The notes under the pieces: model-generated
The model's input: the letters and a program-made list of their open reading frames with translations, nothing else
What the model was told of the DNA's origin: nothing
Database searches by the model: none
Part shown: positions 34,687 through 48,370 of the stretch, piece after piece
Layout of the letters: each line of letters begins with the position of its first letter
Position numbering within the stretch: position 1 is the first letter of the stretch
Position numbers and translations under genes: made by a program
Assembly (NCBI GenBank): GCA_022496805.1
Contig: CM040093.1
Coordinates: forward strand, 4,776,501 to 4,840,500
DNA from: Pohlia nutans
Lineage: Eukaryota > Streptophyta > Bryopsida > Bryales > Mniaceae
Direction of reading: 5' to 3'
Length of the DNA stretch: 64,000 nucleotides

Positions 34687-37238
34687 TTGAATTGATGTTT
34701 ATTGAGCTGATTTTCATGTAATGTCATCTTCTGTCACTCCTTTTTTGATGCCCAAAAAAACTTTTCACGAGTTTGAAGACCACCAACCTCTTACACACCT
34801 AATAATGATAGACCACCAAGATCTTTAACTATTTGGAGTGAACAAATAAGAGTATATCAAAGAAAAAATTCATGGTAGATTCTTCAAACTCAAGGTGACT
34901 TTAAGAAAAACTCTTATATCTCCCTAAAATCAAATAATGTCTGGGTTGAAAAGTAGTGTCCCAGACACTAAATTAGAGTAGGTTTAAAATAAAAAAATAA
35001 AAAAACTATATTATACATTTTTTCTCACCTTACATTTGGATTTTTTTGACTCATGATGGATAACTACTTTGTGCCAAATCACTAGAATAAAGTGACACTA
35101 AAATGTAGGAACCATTTAATGCGTTGCTGTGTCATCATATGATTAGCTTCTAAATATGTGACTTAGAGAACTTTTTGAGTTCAAAATACTGTGGCCCACA
35201 CTACTCAATGTACTAGCAAATGATGATAAAGAGATCAAACTGCTTTTGCAAAAATAAAAAAAATGGGTCAGACCCCAAAAAGGGGCCTGTTTTACAGACA
35301 CTTGACTTCACAATTGGGTAGTAAGTTATGAGTCCTGTACAATTGTACAAACACTTCATCTGCTGCAGTTTGAGAAGAATGTTGGTATTGACATTACTTT
35401 TTGTCGAAAGCTTCAAAGTTGCTACTTTTTATGTATTCTCCAAAGCATGCACAACAGCAGAAGTGACTTGCGAGACCGTAATTGCCATATAAATGTCTCG
35501 AGGACGATGATGATGTCCTGCAGTACAAAGTACAGTCCTAAGCTTAACCTTCAAGTCCGTAAAAGTGGAGGTACCTATTACCATCCATTTAAGCAATCTG
35601 AACATCTTGGAGAATATACCAGACGTGTCACAATTTTTTGAAGGGAAGATAAAATCTGAGCGGAGTTGGATCGAAGTGAAATCATATTTTTCTCATAAAA
35701 TTTGTAAGTTTTATGAATTTTCAAAGGGGTTCGTCTTGAAAATGAAAAACTAGCCTTTAGAAAATGCATTCAAGATCAGCCTATAGTTGATAAAGAAGTT
35801 ATTTGAAACTGCCCCATCTACACCTATTTACACCAAAAGAGTTCAGGTAGTTGCCTTACTAAATTGCTTCTTTCATTGTCGTAATTGCTTAATCGTGATC
35901 TCATTGAAGTAACTAAAATCGAGCTATTTACATTCAATTCCAGGTATCCCTCATACATGTCTATTATAAAATTTATAAGTTAATTTTTTTTTATAACATG
36001 ATATTAATGTCTATTTTAGACAAATTTAGTATCTCGCTTAAAAATGGAAATACAAAAGCATTTTAAAATAAGAGTGTAAACAAAAGTCCTGCAAAGTTCC
36101 TATTTAAATATAGCTTACTTAAAATAATAATATTGAAATTAATAATAAAATTCATAATGTACTAATGCTAAAAATTATGGTCACTCAAAATAAGTTCTTG
36201 TGAGACCAAGTCCACATGGAATTTTAAGTTCACTAAAGAAGTTATAGTAGTGCTAAAAATGAAGATATTCCCCCAAGCTCTAATTCCAAACAAAACCATT
36301 GTCGCATTAAGTCAAAAAGTAAAAGCACTGCCAACATTGTAAACTTGGCAAATTTCTCATCACTTTCTTACTCTATTAGATTATTTTCAAACGATCATTA
36401 TGCTACCACATAACAAATAACTTTTCAAACTTTTTCATATCTTTGGGTAAAATATGGCTCTAAAAGGCATGTAAAAAAAATACCCATGATGTATCACTAA
36501 CTGAAAAGCCAACAACATTTCCTATGTTATTTCTTTGTACTAAAAAATTCCAAGCTTATATTCCTAAGTGCACAAAAAATTCAATTTTTTTGGACATTCC
36601 ATCTTGAAGAAATTTGGATTTGGAGAATGTTGCTTCTTTTTGGAAGTTTATTTTCACAATTATGACTAACTTGATGATTATAATCTTGAAATGTTTTGTT
36701 GAGTTTTGTTGAAAATTTGTAAAGTGATGCAAAATTGGTTATCTTCAAAATTATGCAAAATTTCAGTGACGAATGTAGGTCGGAACTAGTTTAGAAAAAT
36801 GGTATTGACGACTATAGGTTTCACTTGTGGTTTTTCAACAGTAGTAAGGTTTGTAAGTAAGACGGCGAGTCGTGAGCCGGCACTTGACAGTTCTAGAGCA
36901 AGGTTTTTCTATGATGTAACCTAGCCTTTCACATCCTTGGATAGTCTTTCCATGAGTGTTCCATTCCGCCCTAAAAAACCATTATGTGAAGTAACCTACC
37001 CTTTCACGTCTTATTTAAGTTCATTGCCTTTCACTTCGTCACTGGTGGTGCGGAGAGAAATAGAGCCCTAGTTGGTTATCTACAAAATCATGCAAGTGAT
37101 AGTTTGGCCCGATCTAAATTATATTATTACAATAGGATGTACCAATTAGAAATTCAATAGCTCTTAGATTGAATGCACAAATGTTTTCAAACCAACTTGG
37201 TGCATCTTTATAAGTCAAAGGACATACCACAAAACAAA
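34687..37238. other. Intergenic; one dispersed repeat
   Basis: No gene. 35566-35660 matches 12071-12165. The remainder is AT-rich single-copy-looking sequence. Confidence 0.5.
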
Positions 37239-37310
37239 TTAACCCCTAAAGGATGTTGGGGTATTTTATACGCTCATAGTATAAGCATACATGTGATGCT
37301 AAAGGGTATA
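37239..37310 (+). mobile_element. Possible miniature (~72-bp) TTAA element
   Basis: TTAACCCCTAAAGGATG at the left; GCTAAAGGGTATAA at the right is an approximate complement. GTAT-TTT-ATAC (37261-37271) lies near the usual palindrome position. It could instead be one isolated end. Confidence 0.45.
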
Positions 37311-37350
37311 AAAGTGTGAATTTGGAGGGGAGATTTTTTGAAGGCTTAAC

Positions 37351-37457
37351 ATTTCCAATGGTCCTTTGCTCGGTGAACACTAGGTCATTGTCATTACAAA
37401 CAAACACTTTTATTCACACCGGCCTTGAAAGAGGACTGGAGTTTCTATCTATCTATC
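37351..37457. mobile_element. SINE-like 107-bp element with 12-bp TSD
   Basis: Flanked by identical TGAAGGCTTAAC at 37339-37350 and 37458-37469. One end is a short (TATC)n run and the other is ATTTCCAATGGTCC. Related copies lie at 53642-53739 (with its own 12-bp duplication) and about 27958-28065. No A or B box is obvious, so its origin is unknown. Confidence 0.75.
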
Positions 37458-37472
37458 TGAAGGCTTAACCTT

Positions 37473-38018
37473 TTAACCCTTTGACGCGCGAGCATCTATA
37501 TTCTGGACGCTAGATGATTTCTGACGCGTCCCTTCACCACATATGGTGATGTTTTTCATCCAAGCCAAAATTCTTTTGATTCTTGTGCTAGTTGACTACC
37601 ATTTGTATGGTATGGATCTTCAAAATAAGATATTGTGAATTTTTGAAAAATAACAAAAGTGGTTTATGTCAAGTTTCATTCTTAGTTCAAAAAGTGAGAC
37701 CTTAAACATGATTTCCAAAATAAGTAGAATCAAATAATGGAAACCATACCATCTTGTAGTGCATGTTATTCCGATTTCATTACAATATTTTTAATTTATT
37801 TTTGGTGTTAATTTTGGATTTTAAATTGAATTTCAAGAGAAAACCTTGCAAAATTAATTAAAAATATTAATAATAAATATGAATCCAACCGTACAGATGC
37901 TATCTTCACATTGACATTTATAACTTTTCTTTGTACATCAACTCCATTTTTGTTTTTCATCAAACATTTTATAACAAATCTTTGAAAACACCGTTGAATC
38001 GGGACGTTAAAGGGTTAA
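37473..38018 (+). mobile_element. TTAA MITE family VI, copy b (intact)
   Basis: A 546-bp element that supplies the empty site for the family VII insertion at 14029-14941. The palindrome position (37493-37509) reads CATCTA, TATTC, TGGACG, consistent with CGTCCA having lost two bases by C-to-T type changes. A further AAAGGGTTAA end at 38086-38095 may be a second truncated copy sharing its right TTAA. Confidence 0.93.
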
Positions 38019-38095
38019 TGTCTAAACAATCTCAATCAAGTTGATTTCCCTTTTAAATGTCACTTTTAAATGTCAGTGTCTGGATGTTAAAGGGT

Positions 38096-39950
38096 TAAAA
38101 TACTTGTTGGCTTATCTTTTGGGGATGTTAAGGTCTTTGTATAGAAGGAATGTACATAGTGCTATGTACCCAACTATCCCAGTCGTCACAACAAAAAGTG
38201 CTCTAACATTCCAGTCTTGAACTTCTATATTGTTTATTACGAATTGATATTTATCCATCTTATCTAAGACAATGATAGAAGAATATCGGTTGTCATAATA
38301 TGTGAATTCCATAAATTGTACTGTGAGGTGTGGGAGGAGTTTGGTAGGCGGTTTCAATCTCTATGAAAATTCTTTAATTCTTAGTATGTCATGTTTCAAG
38401 CAAGCATTGCAACATCATCTTTATGTTAGGCAAATGTAAAAGAGTAAGCAACAAGGGGCAATATTATCCAATGGTTTCTCTTCATACATTTTTGCATTCA
38501 CGAGCATGTAATTGAAGGCATTGATATTAGTTGCAAGAAGTTTCCAAATTGTGTGACTCTATCATTTTAAATGAAGTGTTTTGATGTAAAATTGGGTGGA
38601 TACATTTTAGGAGGATATGTGAGTCATGTAACAAGATCATTTGAATTGCAAATTGAGCATGTTGAGGCAAAAATAGGTGGAACCAAAAAGAAAAAACATT
38701 TTTGGACATTATTGAGATTTGAGCATCATAGATGTGTGGAATAAATCAATATTTCAAAAACCAACCCAATAATATATATATATACTTTAGGAAAAAAATT
38801 AATTAATATTTATCTACCATTGACAAATGTTGGATTTGTTAGTTGTTCTTAGACATGATTTTCTTATAATAAATTATTATGTTTAAACTTCTATTTCAGT
38901 GATAAATGTCCTTCATTTATGCCTCTTTGGTGATAATTGCCCATCATTTCTAAACTACATTTAGACGAGACAATGAACGAAAAAAATAGCGTATTTTTTT
39001 TTTCCTACTATAGTGAACCAACTATGATGGATACATTGCCAATGGAATTACATGAATGGAAAACATCCCTAAATTATTTAAGGGTTTTAGGTGTAACCAT
39101 GGTAATTACAATGATCTACTCCCTCTATCCAAAAAAGATGCAATTTTTAAAGAAATTGCCAAACTTATGTACTAGTATCAACATGAGTATTTGTAATGGT
39201 ATTGAACAAAGTGATACACTTATTTAATACCCATATACATACCAGAGGTCAACCCTGTATAAACGCACAACACTGGTACAAAGCCCCAACGCAACATTTA
39301 CCCCCATCAGCAGCACACAGCCCTTGGTACATATTTGCGACCCCTGAATCAGAACGTAATAATTCAAAAGCTTGATGAATAGAGATGCACCCGGGTGGTC
39401 AATCTGGAGCCCTCTTGTGCATCCATGGCCAAAAATGTGCTGCAAAACTTACACTACAACCCTGCCCCTCAAAGCAGATCAGACCACTACATAGAAAGTA
39501 CCATTATTTAAAAATCTTCCAGTGAATCCTGTGATCATGACTAGTGAATAAAAGCATGAAGCATGTAACGAAGGTGGAGTGTTTGAACACCTTTGATTCA
39601 TAGCTGGCATGCATAGAGTAATACATTCCAAATCCTTGTACCAAATTAATGACAGTCTCCTGGGATATCAGCCCAAGCCAGCACAGAGCCAACTTCAGAT
39701 ACGTCAACAGATAATATCAACAGATACGTCATATAATTTCTGAATCTGCACAACTGACTTGAGACTTCAGGCACATTCAAGACTTCAGGCACAACAACTG
39801 GTCTCCTAATTAAGAAACTCCAAAGAACAGGTTTTCACAAAGACTTCAAAATTGAAGGTTTAAATGAATCCTGGAATGCACTCAAAAGACATGTACACAA
39901 CAAGCATTAAAGATGAATCAGGAGTAAAATTAAACCAAACGAATTAAGTC
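38096..39950. other. Intergenic; Stowaway-like fragment
   Basis: No gene. CTCCCTCTATCCAAAAAA at 39119-39136 begins a short Stowaway-like segment reaching about 39230. A (TA)n-rich run lies near 38768-38784. Confidence 0.45.
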
Positions 39951-40278
39951 TGCAGATACCTAAAAACTAGATCTAACAAATGTACAAGAGCCAAGTTAAC
40001 AAAATTTACCACTCTGGAACCTCAGAAATCTACAGTATTTTGTGTTGGACAGGAATGCGATAGTCGACTACGAGGTTATCAAAGAGGTTTTGACCACACT
40101 ATCCACAAAGAATGGGTTAAACAGATATCAGATTTTAGTGCGAATTTCACACTAGCAACAGAAAGGGTGTCAAAAAATGTACCGAGGCAGACACTGACTG
40201 GCGGCTGATATACAACTGCAAGAGCTCATTCGTTGGAAAACCATGATATATTGTCGAAGCATCGCATCCATGACTTGT

Positions 40279-43200
40279 TTAGTTGTCCATTGGTCTTACG
40301 ATTTTTACACTCTTGTATAAACGCCGCAAATCTTTCATGGCCTCTTCCTCTTTCTGAATGTTGCGTATGGGAGAAGGGTTAGCGATTTCTGGTTTGTACC
40401 ACCGATTGGGAGTCTCTGTGGATGGGGAAGCATGACCGTCAAAGATCTGGCCGCTGCTTCCAGGTGCAGTCACCATCAAGCCTAAGGGACTGCTTAGCTG
40501 AGGGCTGCCTCGTGATGCAACGGGCCGCTGCTGCGCTTTGTGTTGCTTCACCTGCAAAAATTAAACTGGAAACTGTCAAAAATGTACAAAACATGGAACA
40601 TGATTTCAAGAGACAGACTTGTCATCAGACATATACGATCATTCTAAGGGAATACGATTAAGTTCTGTAGAGAAAAAAGATATAGAATATATACCTGCTG
40701 CACTTGGATATCCCGTAACAAAGGAGCCGAGGTTCCTGGAGATCGTCCTGCCCAGGCAGGGGGGCTATTCTCTGGATGCAATCCCTGAGAGTTCTTTGAG
40801 GATGTTACGGCAATGGGGGCCGAACTTCGAACAAACTCGCTGAGAGGTACTCGGAGCACACTTCCATCTACTCCAGTGATTGCCGACTCACTAGCTACTT
40901 CACTACGACCCAAGTTTACCTTACCGGTGCTAGAACTAGATCCTACCGAACTCGTCTTTGCAGAACTGAAGGCCGCAAGAGGATTTCTGGTCTTTGAACC
41001 AGATCCTTCACCCTTTTCCAAAATTGGGTTTACTGTCGGTTTTCCTAAACTATTCACCTTTTTCATGGCCATTTCTTGAGGACTGATTCCTAGTACAGTG
41101 GCTTTCTCGCCATTCAATGATTTACCGACAGAGCTTAGCTTTGCAGTTGGACTAATCTCAATAGGACCAACTGCTGTTACTTTTGACTGGATCAACTGTA
41201 CACTCTGCTGGGTCTGTATATCTCGTAATGATGCAGACCCCTTGGGCAGATGCATGCCTCCCCATGCTGGACCATCAATTTTCGGTACAGGAGGTGGAGA
41301 TGGAGTTAGTGGTTTGGGTGGCACTTCCAGTGCTCCGCTGAGAAACATGGACAGCCCGCCCTTTTTCGCTTTCTTCTTAGATGACTTTGGTGTTTGTGCA
41401 TTTGTCCAAGAGTCGGATGAAGCAGCTAAACCGGTTGCAGAAAACCCTGAAATTTCCTTGAATCCCACGGATGGTGGTGAAGGTCTCTGAGGAGTCTCAG
41501 GCTCAGGTATAGATGGCGCCGAAGGAGAAGGCTGACTAGGTTCTCCTATGCTCTCCAGTAAAGCGATCTGTTGAAGAGTTTCCTGCCAAGTGATCAAGAC
41601 GAATTAGGCCATTATATTTCCAGCGTATAGCAAGAGTCTTGGCAAGCGAAAAAAGAACCGAAATTTCTGGCAATAATGTGCTTATTCACGAAACTCATAA
41701 TAATACCTGAAGGTCGAAGTCTTCAACTTGATTTGCATCCTTAGATTTCACATCTGCAGGAGAACCAACAGTCTGTCCACGTCCTGCTGAACCTTTGCCC
41801 TTCCTTCGGCCGGTGCGTCCACCATGTTTGGAAGTGGTTGTATTTTCTCCTTCACGTGGCGCAGTCTTGATCTCTTTATCAACAGGGCTACTATTAACCT
41901 TCGGTACTGCTATCACTGGGGGTAATACTCCAGACTCGAGCAATGAAAGACAAATCTCTAACTCGGGTTTCGATAGAAGCTTGGCCAACTGCTGGCTATC
42001 AAGATCATGACCCTTAAGCTGTTTTAACTCAAGCGCCTCAATTTGTTGCAGCTTCTTCCGCACAGCCCTTAATTGTTTACCTACTGCATCCTCTCCTCTC
42101 GAGTCTCCAGAGAGCAAGAAACCTTCACTTGGTGTCTTCTCTCCTATGAAATCTAGCTCCCCACTTCCAACCCGCAAATTGCGTATCCGTGAATCACCAC
42201 AAGTATCACTGTCCTCTTCTTCACTGTCTATAACAACAGGGAGCGTCGCACTGGGCGTTGGTAGTAACCTCTGGCTCCATGGCTCATTGGAACTAGAGTC
42301 AAGAACCTTCTCTAACTCGGCCAAAAGGGCAGCTGGTAATTGCCCAAAAGTCGAAGAGGAGATAGTAAGAATGTAATCCAGATTACGGAATACTAGATCC
42401 TGCAAGTACCAGAGACATTACTCAAAATGGATGTAAACAAAAAAGACAGCAGGAGAAAGGTACCAAAATAAAAAGGTGAATCGCACATAGTGAAGACCAA
42501 ACCCACGCTACGAAGATATAACATTTTTAAGGGAGCTACAACCTCCGTGCGCAACAGGATTGAAAAAAAACCCAACGGTTCTCGATGCAAACTTTCAGAT
42601 ATTAACAGCCCTAATTTGCAGCTTCCCTCGAGACATCGACGAAAACATTATCATGTAATGCACATACGACGTGTATCATAAACTGATGACATGAGACTTG
42701 AACTGAAGTGATTGCTGAAGAGTGAGAGCTAGTCACCTCACAATATCGCTTCAGGTGATCTGCGCCAAGAGAATCTGCAAACTCAAGCACTTGTAAAGCA
42801 TTCTTGGGCTCTACAATGGACTTCGTGACCACCTTTTGACACAGGTCTTTCAAACTCGGTACACCATCATACACTCTACTCGGAGCTGCAGCCCCAATTG
42901 TCCCAGATTCCTCCACCTCAGCATCTTCGTCGGCAGATTCTTCACCCTCTCTAGTTGCCTTAGGTACAGCAAGCAGCTCACTGACTGGCTTTGTAGAATA
43001 AGTAGGGGCATACAGGGAAGCAACAGCCAATGAGTGAGTTTCTCCCACAGACAATCTTGTGACATGTTTTGCACCATGAACACGTACAGGAGATGGACGA
43101 ACATCTGCCTTGCTGCCTTCACCATCCCAGGCATAAACGTTCCCAGTGGTTGTTGCAACTGCGGTGCGGTACTTGCCGGCTGCAACAGCCACAGCTTGAT

Positions 43201-46163
43201 GGCCCGACATTGAAGATAGCTGCTCAAAGGTGCAACAAACAAAATGACGTGCAGGATATTGGCTATTAGTACGAAGAGATGCACACTGTGTGATGAGAAA
43301 TTACAACTCAATAGCTGTTGCACCTTGACATCTAAATAAAGGACGTGAGGAGACAAATATAAGGATTGCATCTAATGTTAGTGTCTGCAAACGATAATGG
43401 AATCCAAGATTTGAAGGTCTTAGCATGCAAGAAGACAGGATAGAACCAGATAGTCTTCAAAGCTTGATAAGAAGTCAAAAGAAATCGCAAAACAGACTTT
43501 CATAGAGAAAAAACTAATTTCAGATGAAATTTCACCTGGTAAGGACGCAGCTGTGGATCAGCAGACATCCAGTAGAAAATTAGACCATCCTCTGTGACTA
43601 ATGTACTATGAGTCATGCCTGCTGCAATAGCAACCACATGGAGACGACGATGATCCATTCGATGATACTTCAGTGGATGAGGCCCTTTCTTTCTGGTGTC
43701 TCGAGCAACAACCACACGGCGAGGAGTCACCATCTTGTAACCCCATGTCATTACCTGAGCAAGAACCAGCATCAGCGAATAAGCAGACACTATCAAAAAT
43801 AATCTAGTACCAATTTTACTGACAAAAAGCAGTAAGGATATAACTTAGAATGAATATGATTTCAGGCAACCACTTGAGAAGATTGAATGGTGCCGACTTA
43901 AAAAATTGGGGCACCATTGACACATCTGGGCCACGGTTAAGGACTTACGATTAATCAAACAAAGTGTAAAAATATATATATATATATATTCAAGATTGAA
44001 CTATTTACAAAAGAGACCTGCTGCTTCATTTACAACACTGCAATTGACAGCAACTAAACAACTTAGGAAGGTGTTTAATTACCTCCCCTTCAGCTCCAAG
44101 AACCACAGTATGGTATTTTGCAGTAGAAATGGCCACCATCGGCCTACCCTTGAGACAATCAATCAACCGTGGTGTGAAGTTGGATGCAGAATTAGAGGTA
44201 CCATAACCTAGCTGTCCCTCACTGTTACAGCCCCAAGTGTAAACTTCACCACTTTCTGTCAAAACAGCACTGTGCTTGTTTGCTGCTGCCACTGCTCCTA
44301 CACGGGCCTTCAGTGTTCCCACTTTCCGAGGTGTTGCTTGTGTATCCACGGATGGGTAACCTAAGCGACCATCTACAAGCCAATACAAATGCCAATTCTA
44401 ACATTACACACAAATGCACTTTCCAAAACGTTGATGAATAATGTACCACATTTCATAATGCTCAACTCATTCAAGGCAAGCAAGTAGCTAGGAGAAACCT
44501 ACCTCGATTGGAACCCCAGGTGTACACTTCCCCTCCATCCGTTGAAATCACAGTATGGTGTTTAGCCACAGCAATTCCTTTCACCCTCTTCCCAATAAGC
44601 CCGCTAGTAACTTGTCGAGGAATGATAACTGCAACTTGCCCACTGCATGTAAAGCGACACTTGGTCAACGCCAATAATATAGACATACAATAGACAACTA
44701 AGAGACTAAAGACAAGCATGGCAAAGTATCACAAGAAGTAAGCGCAAACCTATGTATGTCAAAATCAGGATGTCCAAGTCGACCACCGCGCCCAAATCCC
44801 CACGTGTAGACATCACCACTTGCAGTAACAGCTGCACTGTGAAATTTAGCTGCTGCAACATGTGTCACGTCAAGAGTTTGCAAAGCATCCAACCGACATG
44901 GTATTCTCTGAACACCAGCAGTTCCTATTCCAAGCTGATAATTTGCTCCATTGCCCCAGCTATACACCTCTGTCAAACCTGCAGAAATAAAAACGATCAT
45001 TTGTCAGATGATCTTCCCCTTTAAAAAGGTCAGCATGACAATATTACTAAGGATAACTTTTGGCATAGTCAAGCCAAATGAACAAGCACCATACCAGAAA
45101 AAGATCTTTTCAGGTAACATGCGTTCCCACTAGCAGTTCTGAGAAAAAAGAAATTGACCAATGACTTGCACATCGCTTCATGTTTGCAAGGCTTAACATG
45201 TGTTCAGATGCTGTACCTGAGTTTAGAGGATTGGCAATGACACGATTGACAGGGCCAGATATGAGGTCAATTGGAACTCGACCTTTCGTATCCTCAATCA
45301 CTAATGAAGCACCAGCTTCAATGAGCACACCAGCAACCGCCAGATGCCCAAAATGCAAAGCCCTGTGCAAACTGCTCCATCCTGACTCACCATCCTATCC
45401 AGGTAACGACACTTCAGACCTCAACAACGATGATTACTTACTTTGTAAACCTCTAAGGTGGCAAAATCGTGTAATTAACGACGATATAATACTGGAACCC
45501 TCGCAGAAAGAGTACAAAACTTGAAAACCAGCGAAGCACATTAACCCCTAAGCGTCTAAAACGCCCAATATGGCCATCTGCATCACTGAATTTTGCAACG
45601 GTGGTATTTTCTCATTTTACCTCGGTTTTCTGATTGCAATACATCATTTTAAAGCTCTTGTTCTATGCTACAAGATCAACAGTGACGATCATGTCAAACT
45701 GAAGTCATTTTCACACAAACAGATGATTTGCAGAAGAGGGACCAATTTTCCAACGCTACAGAAAATACACAGTGGACGCTTAGGGGTTAACGGAATTAAG
45801 GTACTCGACAAGAAGCATACTGTTCTTTAGACTAGAAGATTGGAAAATTATAATCACCACAATGATTATGTGTGGTTGTATGCAACTTACCCTAGCGTCT
45901 GGATTAGCACCAGCTGCAAGCAGGCGTCGAACAATTGGTATATAATTTCGCCACACTGCGATATGTAGAGCAGTAGACCCTAATACACTCCTAGCATCAA
46001 CATTTCCATTGCTTTTCTTTAACAGCGTTAGAGCCAGGTCCACGTCCTGGATTGAGCCATTCCGTGCAGCAGCCCAGAGATCATTGCAAGTACCCCCTCC
46101 CACTTTTCTTGGTGGAGTTTGCTTGTAGCCTGAAACAGGCGATGGCGCGATGGCAATTTCCAT
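40279..46163 (-). CDS. Ankyrin-RCC1 protein, plant IBtk-like family
   Basis: Ten coding exons (minus): 46163-45891, 45394-45217, 44978-44750, 44642-44503, 44372-44083, 43754-43536, 43219-42737, 42399-41707, 41582-40695, 40551-40279. All use GT-AG and join in frame to 1221 residues (plant relatives about 1,080). Ankyrin repeats span about 27-140 (STALHIAVWRNYIPIVRRLL, SSLHRALHFGHLAVAGVLIE). RCC1 repeats span about 154-520 (repeated EVYTWG..., GRGGRLGHPDFD, EGQLGYG). A BTB/BACK-like remnant (VPSLKDLCQK...EFADSLGADHLKRYCE) lies around 550-610. A low-complexity half follows with GGLSMFLSGALE, and the C-terminus is RWYKPEI...AMKDLRRLYKSVKIV. Animal relatives inhibit Bruton tyrosine kinase and act as CUL3 adaptors; the plant role is not established. 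The ATG at 46163 starts the conserved N-terminus. Intron 1 contains a TTAA element (45541-45790). Confidence 0.95.
45541..45790 (+). mobile_element. TTAA MITE family XII, in an intron
   Basis: A 250-bp element inside intron 1 of the ankyrin-RCC1 gene. Its ends, TTAACCCCTAAGCGTC and GACGCTTAGGGGTTAA, are perfect complements over about 16 nt. ACGCCC, AATAT, GGCCAT (45561-45577) is a degraded palindrome exactly 16 nt from the left TTAA. Confidence 0.9.
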
Positions 46164-47700
46164 GTTGCCCAACTTTATCACTACTAAAATGAATATCACC
46201 AATATTTGTTAAGTCTAAACTACATGCCCCAGCAAGAGTGAACCCTGATTCCCGTTTATCACCTTCACAAGTGGAAGGTATTATTTGGAGCTATTCCAGC
46301 CCTCTTAACATCTATCAATCATCATTACGCCCATCATCGTCAACTTCTCCTCCTGTAGAACAGGCTAATACTAAAAGCCAATTGCATGTTCTCATAGACC
46401 TTCGAAGAAATGTCACTTTGCCCAGCAGATGGTGCTGTTGTGGCCTCCAAGAGAGTGATAGCAGCATTTAGATGGTCATGTAAAACTCCTCCTTGCGCAA
46501 ATCCCATGCTCTACAACTGGAAAAACATTGTAGATACTTTCCTGTAATCAAAAAAACCAACAACAAGAGGCCAATGAGTAAACTTGGCAATAATAGTTAC
46601 AACACAATAAAATAAAATAAAATGAGACAACTACGCCATCTCTGTTTAAAAGCCAATTGTAATGCCAGTGCAATACATCAAGCGGTATCCTCAATTTCGC
46701 GGACCGTCTTTATCGACGAACTCCTAAAAGCACCCCTGACACAATTTCTGAAAGAACCGATATGGCTTGTGGAACATTACCATTAGCATCTAGAAGCTAA
46801 TGATAATTAAACCTCCCGGTCCACTTCCTCCAGCATTCCTAGTTCACTCTTTCCAAATTAAAATCTACTCAAATTTACTCAAGCTAGGAGAAAGACGTCT
46901 ATGTCCACATTCCTACTCGATCTTTTGCCTATTGAGCTGCAAATTCTCTATTACGGCCTCCAGTTCTCGTCGGTCGCGAGTACAAATAGAGATCTAAAAA
47001 ATCCTACTGTAACACTACACTCCAGAAGGCGTTCCCTGTAAAGACAAAGGAGAATGGAATTCTAGACACTCCTTCAATTTTCGAAGACGGCGAAACTTGG
47101 AAATAGTCACTACCGCACGAGAACTGACATTGACTTTCAATCTCAACTAAACGCATTTTCTCGAGTCCAGAATCTCATATTGCTTGGGAGATGAAAAGAA
47201 TGCAAGATCCCTGATCAAAGAAACTTAAGTGCAACAAAGCTGGTAGTGAATTAACTCACCTCTGCATCAAACAGAGTAGTCCAGGCAGCTCCAAGATTCA
47301 CCAACTTTTGTCTCTTCCAATCCTCCAAAGTAACGCTTAATTGGAACCCTAGGTTCTACCACCTGCGCCTCTTCCAAAACAATTAAGCGGTTCTAAGGTG
47401 CAGACCAAATCCGCACAAGATGCACGCGAATAAAGAACTCCGCTCAAAGGATTCAGCTCACAGCTATTACAGAAAAAAGAAAAACTGCAAGCGAAATTAT
47501 TTTCCTGCCAAAGAACTGACTATCACGAGCATTGCCTGGGCACTTAATCAATTACGAAGTAAACCTAAGTTGAGACCTTAATTCAAACCCTACCGCAAAG
47601 CGTGAGCCCGACTCAAGGGCTGACGAAGCACGTCAGCTCACTGGAGGCAACGACGGAACTCACTCCACGAGTAATAATTTAACTGGCCAACTAAACCAGT
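46164..47700 (-). promoter_or_regulatory. Leader and promoter region of the ankyrin-RCC1 gene
   Basis: No coding exon is evident upstream of the ATG. TTTTAG on the minus strand at about 46191-46186 could be the acceptor of a leader intron. The less AT-rich DNA up to 47.7 kb, with an ACGTCA motif near 47630, probably holds leader exons and the promoter. No exon can be fixed by eye. Confidence 0.4.
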
Positions 47701-47869
47701 TCCGTGACCACGGAAACTCGTCCAACACGGTTACTGACTTGTGCGGAAGGAATTTCAGCCAAATTTTGGCCAAAGTTAACGAGGAAAGGAGCATTGAAAA
47801 GTATGCTTAACGATTTGTGGCCGAGATTAACTGAAGCGAAAACCGCATCCGGGAATCGAAGAAAGCATG

Positions 47870-48046
47870 TGCGGCGACGACGATGGAGCATCGTCGGAGC
47901 ACCAAAATCTGGCCGAGCATCTTCTCCGCGGAGAGAGCGGACGGAAAATCCATTTCGCACGCAGTGTGAACGCACATTCCTCACGATTGATACCCACCAA
48001 TATTCATACCCTGGGTTATCAAGTCCATAGAACGTGTATCAACTTA
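47870..48046 (+). repeat. ~180-bp duplicated segment, copy 1
   Basis: Aligns directly with 49180-49366 (shared ATGGAGCATC, GGGAGCACCAAA/CGGAGCACCAAA, TGGCCGAGCATCTTCT, CGTGTATCAACTTA). This copy is interrupted at its end by a Harbinger-like MITE. Copy 2 lies directly upstream of HOP2. Confidence 0.8.
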
Positions 48047-48370
48047 GAGCCAAGTTCCGTAAGTTCCATGGGTTTGAGAAGTTGCCCATGGAAGTAGGCA
48101 AGAGGAGGGAAAAAGTGGAACTTGGGTTTGTCTCGTACCCGGACATGGAGTTGTGTACATTCCATGGACTTGCTTGAGGTGAAACATAAACAAATTTGAT
48201 TGGTTAGAGAGAAGTTGCCTTGCGGTTTTGGGCTTGAGAGCCCTTCATACTTCATGACAACTTCTTCTCAATTATTTTCTCAAAAAGTCACTTGAAATGT
48301 GAAACTTGGTCCCCTGAAGTCCCTAAAAACTTGTCTTTTAGTGAGATACTTCACACATAGAAATTGGCCC
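48047..48370 (+). mobile_element. PIF/Harbinger-like MITE, GAGCCAAGTTCC family, copy 1
   Basis: A 324-bp element flanked by TTA on both sides (48044-48046, 48371-48373). The terminal repeats are GAGCCAAGTTCC and the complement-like GAAATTGGCCC. The second copy lies in HOP2 intron 3 (50908-51221). Confidence 0.8.

Noticed and set aside
47867..48097. Plus-strand frame with similarity to 49188-49376 as a conserved exon
   Set aside because: The similarity is DNA-level duplication; the two frames diverge and end differently, so coding conservation is not supported.
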